DNA of 41,196 nt from an uncultured Lachnospiraceae bacterium (GCA_910585715.1 CAJUEX010000030.1:1-41196); one strand, 5' to 3'; shown: positions 1-8,590, counted from the stretch's first letter. Numbers and translations: made by a program. The notes: generated by a model from the sequence alone, not told the origin.

Positions 1-52
1 AAAGTGCGTAAGTTTTTGTTACCGGTAACTTACACACTTTATATTACACTCC
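1..52. repeat. Inverted repeat, candidate insertion-sequence end
   Basis: Arms at 1-13 and 28-40 are complementary apart from one position, and a perfect 12-bp palindrome lies inside them at 18-29. A 15-bp stretch at 8-22 recurs at 63-77 with one mismatch. The sequence running to about position 52 resembles, from memory, ends of IS256-family (mutator) elements in Clostridia. The reading frame of the neighbouring gene stops inside it, as expected if an element inserted there. The transposase would lie outside the window, so the identification is an inference. Confidence 0.35.
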
Positions 53-233
53 CATTTTTTATGTAAGATTTTGTTACATTTTCCTCATTATCCAGTTTAA
101 TCTGTAATATTCGTTTCAGGGCGGTATGAAGCTTATGGGCAGTCGTTTCGGAAAGCAAACTGTCATCTATCTTTGTTTTAAAACCCAAAATATCTATAAA
201 GGCTATGATACGCTTTTGATAGTATTGGCTCAT
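39..233 (-). pseudogene. Truncated nucleotide-cyclase-motif protein
   Basis: Start ATG at 233 is favoured over the in-frame TTG at 260 because a near-perfect AAGGAGG lies upstream of 233. The 64-residue product has RIIAFIDILGFK near its N-terminus, matching the FxDIxGF motif around the first metal-binding aspartate of class III nucleotidyl cyclase-like domains. Such proteins are normally several times longer. Here the frame ends after GSVI, within the candidate IS end at 1-52, so the gene is probably interrupted by an insertion. Proteins starting this way often sit in accessory or defence regions, but no activity can be claimed for this stub. Confidence 0.45.
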
Positions 234-282
234 TTGGGTACAGACCTCCTTCTTAGACAAAATTTCTCTTAGATATAAAAAT

Positions 283-302
283 GGCGGGAAATTCTTCCCG
301 CC
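283..302 (-). terminator. Rho-independent terminator after the Rpn gene
   Basis: A perfect 8-bp stem, GGCGGGAA at 283-290 pairing with 295-302, has a 4-base loop. Read on the minus strand it is followed by a short T-rich stretch (ATTTTTATA). It lies 29 bases downstream of the stop of the gene ending at 331. Confidence 0.75.
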
Positions 303-330
303 TGTGGTGTTCCAAAGGGCTGCCGGTCAC

Positions 331-1287
331 TTAGGTTGATACACAAAACGCCTCGTAGATTTGTTCCTCATCATACTCCGGAGCAAACCGGCATGCTACA
401 TCATAAATAGCCGTCACCTCTTCCTTTGACATTTCCGTTTCCTCAACAATCCGTTCAAAAGATTTCTGTTTTTTTAGTTTTTCGCAAAGCACATGAATCT
501 GTTCCCGGAGCCGTCCTTCTGCCATTCCTTCTTTTCTTCCTTCTTTTCTTCCTTCTTTTCTTCCTTCTATTCTGCTGTCCTCACGTTCCAACTTCAACTG
601 CCTGTCAAATGTATAATCCAGTGTCATTACCTTCATCACCTCCGAGCGGTGTGTCATTAAAAATTCCCGCAAAATGTCCTCTTTAATGCAGCGGTCTATC
701 GCTTCTGCAATCGCATGTTCCAAGTCCTCATACCCGTATAATCTGTGGTTTTCCCTGACATAAGTCACAAACGTCATATAATCCTTTAGAAACGGACATT
801 TGGAAAGCAGCTCCTGATTCTTCCCGTTATTGATATTATATACCGTACAGGTAAGTTCCAATTCCGGTATCTCCGCCGGCTTTGCAAACAAGTCCGACAG
901 TCTCTGTTCATATCTCTCCGGCTGCTCCTCATCCCCGTTATAGAAGACCGCAAAATGCGGCGTGGGAATCGTCAACGGGTGCCTGCCGTAAATATTTTTC
1001 CCTTTTATGATTTGCTCCAAAATGTGGCTGAAATAAACAAGGCTTCTAATTGGCATGTTGGGACAGACCGTTGACTGATGCTCATAAATACTCAGACTCA
1101 TGTCCAGCACGAAGGATGCGTCATTCCTGACTGTCAGGGATATCCCTTTTTCAAGTGTTTTCATTTCCACAAGTGCCGGGTCCCCATAGCATGAATGATT
1201 CACTGCATTATACAAATCCAGCGCATTCTGCGGATTCTCCATCAACATACTGAACACATCGCTTTTATACTCTCTGTTACCTGACAT
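331..1287 (-). CDS. Rpn family recombination-promoting nuclease / putative transposase
   Basis: This 318-residue protein is of the Rpn/PD-(D/E)XK (YhgA-like) type common in Lachnospiraceae. These proteins are thought to be DNA endonucleases that promote RecA-independent recombination. The start at 1287 (MSGNREYKSDVF) is chosen because GGAGGG sits 7 bases upstream; upstream in-frame ATGs at 1326 and 1473 lack a good site. The N-terminal third has the family pattern DVFSMLMENPQNALDLYNAV, and the likely nuclease core follows in residues 20-150. Near the C-terminus lie three GRKE repeats, then a coiled-coil-like stretch and a short helical tail typical of the family. It forms its own unit with a terminator at 283-302. 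Confidence 0.8.
   Translation of the reverse strand: MSGNREYKSDVFSMLMENPQNALDLYNAVNHSCYGDPALVEMKTLEKGISLTVRNDASFVLDMSLSIYEHQSTVCPNMPIRSLVYFSHILEQIIKGKNIYGRHPLTIPTPHFAVFYNGDEEQPERYEQRLSDLFAKPAEIPELELTCTVYNINNGKNQELLSKCPFLKDYMTFVTYVRENHRLYGYEDLEHAIAEAIDRCIKEDILREFLMTHRSEVMKVMTLDYTFDRQLKLEREDSRIEGRKEGRKEGRKEGMAEGRLREQIHVLCEKLKKQKSFERIVEETEMSKEEVTAIYDVACRFAPEYDEEQIYEAFCVST
527..562 (-). repeat. Three tandem 12-bp repeats inside the Rpn gene
   Basis: CCTTCTTTTCTT occurs three times in a row at 527-538, 539-550 and 551-562, with a degenerate fourth unit after it. The 12-base period keeps frame and encodes the GRKE repeats. Gain or loss of units would lengthen or shorten the tail without a frameshift. 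Confidence 0.9.
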
Positions 1288-1511
1288 ATTAACCCTCCCG
1301 TCCGCTGCGGAGGTGTCAGAAACCATTATCCCGCAGCTGCTTTTATTTGATTGAATGTTGAAATTTAAAAGCAGAAATCCGAGATAATAGAATAAACCAT
1401 GTGCTAATTGAAAAGTGTGAAGTCCCCGATGACCACACCTAATATGAAAACTGCTTTGTATGTATATTAACATGGAGGGGAATATATTGCAAGCATTATT
1501 TTAGATTTTTT

Positions 1512-3062
1512 TTAATGATTTTTTGTTAAAACGTGGCATTTCTTTTTCCCATTCCTGTTCTTCATTACATAACTTAAGCCAAATAATAAATACCAGTACG
1601 AATTGAAATATGATGAATAATAATAGTTTTCCCTCATAGTGGGTGCCGTTAAAATTACGGCAAATAAAATGCCAAGAATTAACATTCCACAGAAAAAGAA
1701 TACCCATTCCTTTTTCCAGAATGCCAGCACAACGGAAACCATCATCAGTATTAAAACCCCCGTCTTTACAAAACCTGAAATTTTCCATCCTGTCTTATAG
1801 ATATAATCCAGCAATGCTGTAACGGCATTATTTAGAAAAGCATCTATCTTTTCATTCACAATAACAATATCATAATTCAAAGATATATCCTCTTCTCCCT
1901 TATCAAAATATGCCCATATCCATTTAAAATAATTATAAGCTTCTTCTGATGTATTTACCGTCCATTCCTCCTTAACCGATTCGGGCAGGTAGAAAAGGCA
2001 GTCCAGTCCAATGCTCGAATTGTAATTATTAAACTGTTTTTTTAGGTATATACTCCAATTGTGAAGCAATATCCTGTATGCTGCGCCTACATATTCTTTC
2101 CCTTTTTCCCCTATGCCGCTCTGCCTTGGTGTTCGCAGATTATCAAAATTATAATAAAACTGGCTAAACTCTCCATATTTTTCAAAATATTCCCGGGGTA
2201 TCACAGAATAAATGCACTTCAAATCAGCCTCTGCCCCGGAATAGGACAAATCTGCATTTTCATCTGCAAAAACTGCCGAAAGAGGCTCCGGCGTATTTAC
2301 GATTACATAATCATATCCCTGATATTTTTCTGCCCCGTATTTTCCGGGTAGCCAAAGTAGCAAATAACAGACAGCTACAAAAAACGCCGCCTTTATCCAT
2401 GCTGCTTTCGTAATTTTTTTCTTGTGAAAAAAATAGGTAAAATACAATAATACCGGGAAAAACAGCAGATAAAAGATTCCTTCACTTCTCCATGTCCCAA
2501 GCAAAGCTGCCATGCAAGACAATCTTACAAATTTAGATACCGAAAAGCCGCTTTCGCTTATATAATCAACTATAAAACCGCCTATATAACCGGCACTCAG
2601 CAGTGCAAACATATAATTTCTTCCGGCATACGAAAGTATTCTAAACGTCTCCGGCATTAACAGGAGAACCCCACATGAAATTATAGCAATAGTCCCTTTA
2701 TGGGCGGGACATTTAACCAATGCCATGTATGTAAAATAACAGACTTCACTAATTCCAAATAAAAAAGGAATAAGAGACATGGCAATAGGATGCGGGAATA
2801 CTACCATACAGGCACAATGAACAACATTTGTAAAAAATCCATGCCAATACATGGGAAGCCATTCCCTTGCATATACATAATTCCATGTTGTATCAGTTGC
2901 GTTTACTATGGTGGAAGGGTAAACGGCAACAATTATCAGGATTCCAGTCACAGTCAGAACAGTAAAAGCAGCAAGCCAGCTTCTTTTTATGGTTTTCTTT
3001 TTCCAGATATCTGATAATTGAAATAACCATGCCCAAAATATATAAATCAATAAAAATGCCAA
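1512..3062 (-). CDS. Polytopic membrane protein, GT-C/DUF6020-like, 5' end doubtful
   Basis: About 516 residues with roughly ten or more membrane segments and a large extracellular loop. After the second segment comes YPSTIVNATDTTWNYVYA, similar in position and style to LWPGTWSWDD in the protein at 5196-6815. The two look like members of one family of polytopic, possibly GT-C-fold glycosyltransferase-like proteins (DUF6020-type). The role in the polysaccharide pathway is inferred. The listed start is a TTG with no ribosome binding site. The frame stays open upstream to about 3273 but contains no ATG, whereas an ATG at 3268 with a good AAGGA site is in another frame. The true 5' end is therefore probably broken by a one-base indel. 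It is the last gene of the operon. Confidence 0.6.
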   Translation of the reverse strand: MAFLLIYIFWAWLFQLSDIWKKKTIKRSWLAAFTVLTVTGILIIVAVYPSTIVNATDTTWNYVYAREWLPMYWHGFFTNVVHCACMVVFPHPIAMSLIPFLFGISEVCYFTYMALVKCPAHKGTIAIISCGVLLLMPETFRILSYAGRNYMFALLSAGYIGGFIVDYISESGFSVSKFVRLSCMAALLGTWRSEGIFYLLFFPVLLYFTYFFHKKKITKAAWIKAAFFVAVCYLLLWLPGKYGAEKYQGYDYVIVNTPEPLSAVFADENADLSYSGAEADLKCIYSVIPREYFEKYGEFSQFYYNFDNLRTPRQSGIGEKGKEYVGAAYRILLHNWSIYLKKQFNNYNSSIGLDCLFYLPESVKEEWTVNTSEEAYNYFKWIWAYFDKGEEDISLNYDIVIVNEKIDAFLNNAVTALLDYIYKTGWKISGFVKTGVLILMMVSVVLAFWKKEWVFFFCGMLILGILFAVILTAPTMRENYYYSSYFNSYWYLLFGLSYVMKNRNGKKKCHVLTKNH

Positions 3063-3104
3063 TGCATAAGCATATACTCGGCATAAAAGACGTGACAGAA
3101 CATC

Positions 3105-3355
3105 CTCCGGAAGGCTGGCGCCGGTTCTTAAAAACTTATAGGAAATATTTTCCTCTCCTGCATTTTCCCTGACAGGTTTAAAAAATCTGCGCTTAACACT
3201 CCTGAAATCAGAAAATGCACACAGGAAAACAGTAAAATTTTTTTCTTGATAAATGACTGTAAAATCATTATACTATCCTTCTTCTTTTAAACAATCAACT
3301 TTTGTTCACTATTTTATAACCGTTAAGCATGTAACTTTTTAAGCCGCTTAAATTT
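3105..3355 (-). repeat. Long direct repeat, copy 2 (spacer and end of upstream gene)
   Basis: About 250 bases here match 4983-5229 closely. The repeat covers the last ten or so codons of the upstream membrane gene (KKLHA here, KKLYA in the other copy), the intergenic stretch, and the first 50-60 codons of a downstream membrane gene. Homology stops abruptly at 3105/4983, where this copy continues into the gene at 3062-1512 and the other runs into a stop. Both copies carry an ATG with a purine-rich site (3268 and 5148). Confidence 0.85.
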
Positions 3356-4350
3356 AGAAATTTCCTTTTTACACGATAAAATCACAAAAGAAACCAGACT
3401 TAACATCATTAATTCTATAATCAGATTTATTCCGATTGATAGTCCAAGTTTTTCACAAATAGTATATGCAAAATTTCTTATCATGTAATTAAATGCCATA
3501 AAATAAATACTGCTTTTTCCCCAAAAGCTCAATACATCCGTTATCACATTCTTTTTGTTCAAATACTCATATGTAAAACAGAAAACGGCACCTGAAATAC
3601 ATAACGCTCCTGAAATCATCATAAAGAAGTTACCGTATGAATTTGTTACAAAAGAGACTATGCTTATCGGATTATAGTATATGGAATAATATCCGATTCC
3701 AATCATTATAATAAAGCATGAAAGCCTTTTAACAATTTCCATATCCCGGATTTTATCCAGTATTTCTGTCTTCCTAAGCCAAAAGCCAGATTCTAAAAAA
3801 GCACCCCCATAAGTGCCACATCCAAATTCCATAAAAAGATGTCAATACCTTTTATATACAGAAAATAACTGATAATCGGACAAAGCGCCAATATGCAATT
3901 TCTAACAGTTCTGTCAGAAATTGCGTTAATTGCCAGCCATAACAACATTGCGCCAAAAATTGCCGTCATATACCATAGCGGAGAACAATTCGGCATCCAT
4001 TCCACACCGCCTTTTAATGTTATGATTCCCCAAAGATATTTTCTATAATCCGATTTAAATGCCACTGCCCATTTATAACCTATCTTTATCAGATACATCT
4101 GAACCGCAAAATTAATAAAACAATATATAAAATATGGAACGATATATCTTCTGACTAAAGTGATTGTCTTTTTATATGTAATGACACTATCCCCATCTTT
4201 TATCAAATATCCCGATAATATGAAAAACAACGGCATATGAAATCCATAAATAAACCTTCCAATTGCCTCATTCTGATAAAGATGTCCCAACACAACCAAG
4301 AATGCCCCGATACCTCGCACACAATCAATCCATATTTGTCTGTTTGTCAA
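3323..4350 (-). pseudogene. Acyltransferase-3 family O-acyltransferase, frameshifted at a T6 run
   Basis: The 5' part (4350-3793) starts at a TTG behind AAGGGGG. It encodes RQIWIDCVRGIGAFLVVLGH with the catalytic histidine of the acyltransferase-3 fold and the FHMPLFFILSGYL signature, then stops after LDVALMGVLF. The remaining membrane segments continue in another frame to KKLHA at 3323. Adding one T to the T6 run (plus-strand A6, 3795-3800) gives LDVALMGVLFLESGFWLRK, which lines up with LDVALIGALFYLAGYFWRQ in the acyltransferase at 12086-13189. The repaired protein would be about 342 residues. It sits between the repeated flanks where the other copy has an unrelated membrane gene. A sequencing error cannot be excluded. 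Confidence 0.75.
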
Positions 4351-4355
4351 AATTT

Positions 4356-4879
4356 TCCCCCTTACTATCTCCTGTAAAGATATTTTTATAAATTCTGACG
4401 TCCCTTTTCTCTCATTCCCCGGTCAGCCACTCTATAAACTCTCTAACAGCACCATCGCCGCCTTTATGCCCTGCCACATAATCGGCAATAGCCAAAATCT
4501 TTGCTGACGCATCTGCCGGACAGCCAATCACCCCGCCAGCCTCCTTAACGGCACACATGCAGGCAAGGTCATTGATATCATCACCGATATAAGCAACTTT
4601 AGATAAATCTGACGTAACGGAACGCAATGTCCCGATTTTATCAGAAACTCCCTGATACACTTCCGTTATCCCAAGCTCCCTGCAGCGGTTCCGCACAATA
4701 TCTGATTTCCGCCCCGTGATAATTACCGGCATGATACCCGACGGAATCAATATATCATGGATTCCGCACCCGTCTTTAATGTTAAATGCCTTACACAATT
4801 CACCCTCACTGCCCATATAAATCTTACCGTCAGTAAGCGTTCCGTCCACATCCATTACTAAATAACTAATATCTTTCAT
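4356..4879 (-). repeat. Long direct repeat, copy 2 (phosphatase gene plus downstream spacer)
   Basis: This matches 6826-7348 over about 520 bases. It covers the whole KdsC-like gene and the 50-60 bases after it, including the purine-rich ribosome binding site of the following gene. Homology ends at that site: the next gene here is an acyltransferase starting with TTG, and in the other copy a different membrane protein starting with ATG. On the other side homology ends at the phosphatase start codon. Confidence 0.9.
4412..4879 (-). CDS. KdsC/YrbI-like HAD phosphatase, copy 2
   Basis: A 155-residue HAD-superfamily phosphatase of the capless C0 subclass, which removes phosphate from 8- or 9-phosphorylated keto-sugar acids before CMP activation. 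Residues 7-17 hold the DxD nucleophile motif (MDVDGTLTD), followed by IITGRKS and GDDINDL. Start ATG 4879 is preceded by GGAGGGAG; the open frame to 4999 has no comparable site. It differs at 9 of 155 residues (my count) from the copy at 6881-7348. Family knowledge says these proteins are tetramers that work beside NeuA/KdsB-type cytidylyltransferases, and one is encoded at 10425-11087. Why two copies are kept is unknown. Confidence 0.85.
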   Translation of the reverse strand: MKDISYLVMDVDGTLTDGKIYMGSEGELCKAFNIKDGCGIHDILIPSGIMPVIITGRKSDIVRNRCRELGITEVYQGVSDKIGTLRSVTSDLSKVAYIGDDINDLACMCAVKEAGGVIGCPADASAKILAIADYVAGHKGGDGAVREFIEWLTGE

Positions 4880-4982
4880 TCTTTTCTCCCTCCGATCAGG
4901 AAAACATCTCCCTGCTTCCAATACTTTCTGTGCGGGCAATTTCTGATAACGCCTAAATAAATTTACTTTGTGCAGACACTTT

Positions 4983-5229
4983 CTCCGGAAGGCTGGCACC
5001 GGTTCTTAAAAACTTATAGGCAATATTTTCTTCTCCTGCATTTCCCCTAATAGGATAAAAAAATCTGCGCTTAACACTCCTGAAATCAGGAAATGCAAAC
5101 AGAAAAAAACAGAATTTTTTTCTTAATTAGTGACTGTAAAATTATCATATTATCCCCTTTTAAAACATAAAATTTTGTGCATTATTTTATTGCCATTAGG
5201 CATATAACTTTTTAAGCCACTTGAATTTA
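4983..5229 (-). repeat. Long direct repeat, copy 1, with truncated membrane-gene 5' fragment
   Basis: This is the counterpart of 3105-3355. Of the roughly 316 bases between the genes starting at 4879 and ending at 5196, most are this repeat. It has an ATG at 5148 behind GGGGATAAT and an open stretch encoding NAGEENIAYKFLRTGASLPE, but it ends in a stop shortly after the homology breaks at 4983. It is best read as the 5' fragment of the gene now complete at 1512-3062, left by a tandem duplication. The remaining 4880-4982 shows only the ribosome binding site of the phosphatase. Confidence 0.75.
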
Positions 5230-6815
5230 TTAAAATATGGTAAGAATATTATCACGCTGTATACCAAGTATATATAACCCAATAGATAAAACGACAGAAA
5301 ATACATAAACCAAGAATCAGGCTCCGTCAGTATTATAATCGGCAGCTTACATAAAACAGCTGTGCATATCCCCAGCCAATACCATTTTTTCCTGATAAAC
5401 AATTTTATCCATGCATAAACCAGAACCAGTATTGGTATCATAGCATTATAAACAATCCAATGAAGCGCATAAATACCGCTTCCATCCATTTTTTTCATGC
5501 CGAGAAAGTTTATAAATTGCTTTCTTATACCTGAAAAAATCGGTTTATTGGCAATATATCCTTTATTTAATATAATTTCAGCAATCGAACTCCCATTATC
5601 TGGTTCATACAGTGCTGCTGCATTTTTAACAGTAAATTCAGCCCCTGTAATTCCTGAGCTCTTAACAAACATATCCCACCTTTCATTTAGAACCACTTTC
5701 GGATATTTAAATGATAATTTTACAATAGCCTGTAGAAATACATTATAATCCCCATCCGTATATCCTTCTCGAATAATATCTGTACTCCAATATAATCCAT
5801 TTCCGTTTAGCGCCGGATTATTGTATATGACTTCCACTTTAGCAATATTATCAATATCTGCCAGCAAGTCAGCATCCTCTACACTATCAGCTGCCCTCAC
5901 CAATGCTACACAAGGACCAAGCAACGAAATAACCTCGTAATTACTGTTTTCCAAGACCACATTTTGAACCCTACTTATGCCAAAAAAACCTATTATAAGC
6001 AAAATTATACATAAAATCTTTCTCTTTTTTGGAATTATGTTTTTCTTCACAAATAGAATTGCAAGACATGCAACAGGCATATAAAGGAATGATTCTGTTC
6101 TCCATACTGACACAATGATGCACAGAAAACAAAACAGACATAAATAACTTCCACTCCATTCTGTTTTATCTTTGAATGCACCTATGAGAATTACAAGTAC
6201 AGTAAACTCAAGATACACATATAGCCCCATTCTGTACCCAGAAAACTGATACAGCAAAACGGGCGAAAGTAAAAAAGGGAATATTTTAATGAATATATCT
6301 GCAAATTTATATTTAAGTCTTTTTATTTTAAATATCATTTCTAATCTTGTCACACCAAATGCAACACAAAGAGAAATTATAACATTTTGCAGCAAAACAA
6401 TGCCTCCTGGAAAAGGCAGTATCTGAAGCAAAACATCAAGATACGCTCCTGTTATTATATTCTGCCAGGGGTACCAGCTATTGTAAGACGAAATTCCATT
6501 AAGAACCCATAAGTCATCCCAAGACCATGTTCCAGGCCACAAAATTAACAGCAATATCATCATTAATATTAAATATACTGTAAAAATCTCTAATCCGCGG
6601 CAATATTCTTTATTTCCCTCTTTAATTTTTTTATAAGAGTTAAAACCAAAGCTCCATGCGGCAAGTAAAATGACGAAATATAAAATTTTTGTCACATAAA
6701 AATATCCGGTTCTATGATTGTATGTAAAAAATAATCTGTCAATTTCAAATACAGTTGTTAAAAGCCATTGAATTCCAGCTATCAAAACCGGCTCTTTCCA
6801 TTTACTTTCAAACAT
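5196..6815 (-). CDS. Polytopic membrane protein, GT-C/DUF6020-like
   Basis: A 539-residue protein with about twelve predicted membrane segments. After the third segment comes LWPGTWSWDDLWVLNGISSY, an extracellular loop with paired aspartates where GT-C glycosyltransferases carry catalytic acids. A long extracellular domain lies at about residues 290-420. ATG 6815 follows GGGGG within the repeated flank. It occupies the position between the phosphatase gene and the spacer that an acyltransferase occupies in the second copy of the duplication. Its last residues (KFKWLKKLYA) are shared with that unrelated protein because they lie inside the repeat. Membrane topology is clear; the enzymatic role in glycan assembly is inference. 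Confidence 0.65.
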   Translation of the reverse strand: MFESKWKEPVLIAGIQWLLTTVFEIDRLFFTYNHRTGYFYVTKILYFVILLAAWSFGFNSYKKIKEGNKEYCRGLEIFTVYLILMMILLLILWPGTWSWDDLWVLNGISSYNSWYPWQNIITGAYLDVLLQILPFPGGIVLLQNVIISLCVAFGVTRLEMIFKIKRLKYKFADIFIKIFPFLLSPVLLYQFSGYRMGLYVYLEFTVLVILIGAFKDKTEWSGSYLCLFCFLCIIVSVWRTESFLYMPVACLAILFVKKNIIPKKRKILCIILLIIGFFGISRVQNVVLENSNYEVISLLGPCVALVRAADSVEDADLLADIDNIAKVEVIYNNPALNGNGLYWSTDIIREGYTDGDYNVFLQAIVKLSFKYPKVVLNERWDMFVKSSGITGAEFTVKNAAALYEPDNGSSIAEIILNKGYIANKPIFSGIRKQFINFLGMKKMDGSGIYALHWIVYNAMIPILVLVYAWIKLFIRKKWYWLGICTAVLCKLPIIILTEPDSWFMYFLSFYLLGYIYLVYSVIIFLPYFNKFKWLKKLYA

Positions 6816-6825
6816 TTTTTACATA

Positions 6826-7348
6826 CCCCCTTTGCTATCTCCTGTAAAGATATTTTTATAAATTCTGACATCCATTTCCCTCATTCCCCGGTCAGCCACT
6901 CTATAAAATCCCTTACAGCACCATCGCCGCCTTTATGTCCTGCCACATAATCGGCAACTGCCAAAACCTTTGCTGACGCATCTGCAGGACAGCCAATCAC
7001 CCCGCCAGCCTCCTTAACGGCACACATGCACGCAAGGTCATTGATATCATCACCGATATAAGCAACTTTAGATAAATCTGACGTAACGGAACGCAAGGTC
7101 CCGGTTTTATCAGAAACTCCCTGATACACTTCCGTTATCCCAAGCTCCCTGCAACGGTTCAGCACAATATCTGATTTCCGCCCCGTGATAATTACCGGCA
7201 TGATGCCCGACGGAATCAATATGTCATGGATTCCGCACCCATCTTTAATGTTAAATGCCTTACACAATTCACCATTGCTGCCCATATAAATTTTTCCATC
7301 GGTAAGGGTGCCGTCTACATCCATTACTAAATAATTAATACCCCTCAC
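6826..7348 (-). repeat. Long direct repeat, copy 1 (phosphatase gene plus downstream spacer)
   Basis: Counterpart of 4356-4879. The homologous block runs from the ribosome binding site of the following gene through the whole phosphatase gene and stops at its start codon. The sequence upstream of the start is unrelated in the two copies (GTG start here, ATG start in the other). Confidence 0.9.
6881..7348 (-). CDS. KdsC/YrbI-like HAD phosphatase, copy 1
   Basis: This 155-residue HAD phosphatase is the near twin of the one at 4412-4879, with all catalytic motifs intact: MDVDGTLTDG, IITGRKS, the lysine-containing loop and GDDINDL. It starts with GTG at 7348, eight bases after AGAGGA. It is the copy nearer the aldolase and the CMP-sugar synthetase and so may be the original member of the pathway. 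The likely reaction is dephosphorylation of a keto-deoxy sugar acid phosphate before CMP transfer. The C-terminal WLTGE is identical in both copies. Confidence 0.85.
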   Translation of the reverse strand: MRGINYLVMDVDGTLTDGKIYMGSNGELCKAFNIKDGCGIHDILIPSGIMPVIITGRKSDIVLNRCRELGITEVYQGVSDKTGTLRSVTSDLSKVAYIGDDINDLACMCAVKEAGGVIGCPADASAKVLAVADYVAGHKGGDGAVRDFIEWLTGE

Positions 7349-7467
7349 TTATATGTCCTCTTCTTTCCATTATCTTTTCTATTCTGTTTTTCTTCTCTGT
7401 CCATCTAATCTGCAATTACATTTTCTATAAAATTCTGCGTTTCCCTTGCCGCTTCCCCGAAAATTAA

Positions 7468-8559
7468 TCAGACCAGCTTGTTTAACAAAGGAACCTTTTT
7501 TACAACCACAATGCACAGCCATGATATTCCAAAAACCGCTGCACATCCCACACAGCACGAAAACAATCCATTTATTCCTATTTTGCACAACCGGTCCACA
7601 AATTTCCCAAACCATGCCATACGCAGGAAAAACACATGTATCAAGTAAATGCCAAATGAAGAAGCTCCTGCAGAAAGTATGACTTTTTGTAATTTTCCTG
7701 CAATGCTGTGATGCGCCATCCAATACTTTATGACAATAAATATAACAACCGCATGAAGTGCAAGAAATGACACATGAAATGGATACATTTCTGTATATTT
7801 CCCCATAACCTTCATCTTTTGATAATCCATAACGGCGGAAATACCCATACATACTATGTCCGTTCCAATCAGCAATCCCATCTTGCCCTTCACCTTTTCA
7901 ATCTGCATTTTGTTATTCACATAATATCCTATCAGAGGATAAAAAACGCATCTGGAAAACAACCAGCCTATATCAAACTCTCCAGTGATATGTACCGCTC
8001 CTTTAAATGCAAGAAATTCCATGCTGGGAATAATACCGTTATAAACTATACATAGCCCAAATAAAAATATATAATATTTTTCCTCCAGACTACGGACTGC
8101 CGCCCTTAAGACAGGCAAAACCAACAAATATCCAACATAGGCATAAAGATACCGTAAATGTGTACTTACGGAAGATGTATAAAGTAATTTTAAAAATTCC
8201 GGCAGACTTGCCTGTTCTCCCGAGGTTATTACATCAAACAAATAGTACATAAACGAAATGCCAATCATTATAATCAGAAATCTCCCAATCCTTCTGACCG
8301 TTTTTGCAAATGCTTCCTCTTTTCCCAGCATCAACGCTCCTGATATCATAAAAAACAGAGGCACGGAAAATTTGCAAAAAATGGAAGCAAACAAATAAAA
8401 CCAGAACTGAATGCTTCCAGGCTCCCGTTGGGAAAACAGCAAGTACCCCCTGTTACCTGTATGGTTAAATATAACAAAAAATATTGCCAATACACGCATG
8501 ATTTCAAAAGCCATGTCTTTTTGCACTGTTCTGTCCTCTGTTGCTTCCATTGTACCCAT
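7468..8559 (-). CDS. Acyltransferase-3 family membrane O-acyltransferase
   Basis: A 363-residue protein with about ten membrane segments. FEIMRVLAIFFVIFNHTGNRG carries the family histidine near residue 38, and KFSVPLFFMISGALML follows as the second family signature. These enzymes (OafA/WecH type) move acetyl or other acyl groups from the cytoplasm onto surface glycans. The start at 8559 has AGGA about 11 bases upstream; a second ATG nine bases downstream is also possible. It lies between the aldolase and phosphatase genes, so its substrate may be the same acidic sugar, but this is only context. It is intact, unlike two other family members in the window. Confidence 0.85.
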   Translation of the reverse strand: MGTMEATEDRTVQKDMAFEIMRVLAIFFVIFNHTGNRGYLLFSQREPGSIQFWFYLFASIFCKFSVPLFFMISGALMLGKEEAFAKTVRRIGRFLIIMIGISFMYYLFDVITSGEQASLPEFLKLLYTSSVSTHLRYLYAYVGYLLVLPVLRAAVRSLEEKYYIFLFGLCIVYNGIIPSMEFLAFKGAVHITGEFDIGWLFSRCVFYPLIGYYVNNKMQIEKVKGKMGLLIGTDIVCMGISAVMDYQKMKVMGKYTEMYPFHVSFLALHAVVIFIVIKYWMAHHSIAGKLQKVILSAGASSFGIYLIHVFFLRMAWFGKFVDRLCKIGINGLFSCCVGCAAVFGISWLCIVVVKKVPLLNKLV

Positions 8560-8590
8560 AACAGCGTTCCTACATCCTTCTTATTGCCTT

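Noticed and set aside
426..686. Plus-strand ORF of 86 codons
   Set aside because: It is antisense to the Rpn gene, and its leucine/phenylalanine-rich middle is the complement of the GRKE repeats.
4880..4999. N-terminal extension of the second phosphatase
   Set aside because: The copy at 7348 starts at the equivalent codon, and GGAGGGAG sits just before ATG 4879. The extension is simply open sequence after the truncated repeat.
7379..7852. Minus-strand ORF of 157 codons
   Set aside because: It overlaps the acyltransferase gene in another frame, and only its last part lies in a gap. It has no membrane pattern or start site to support it.
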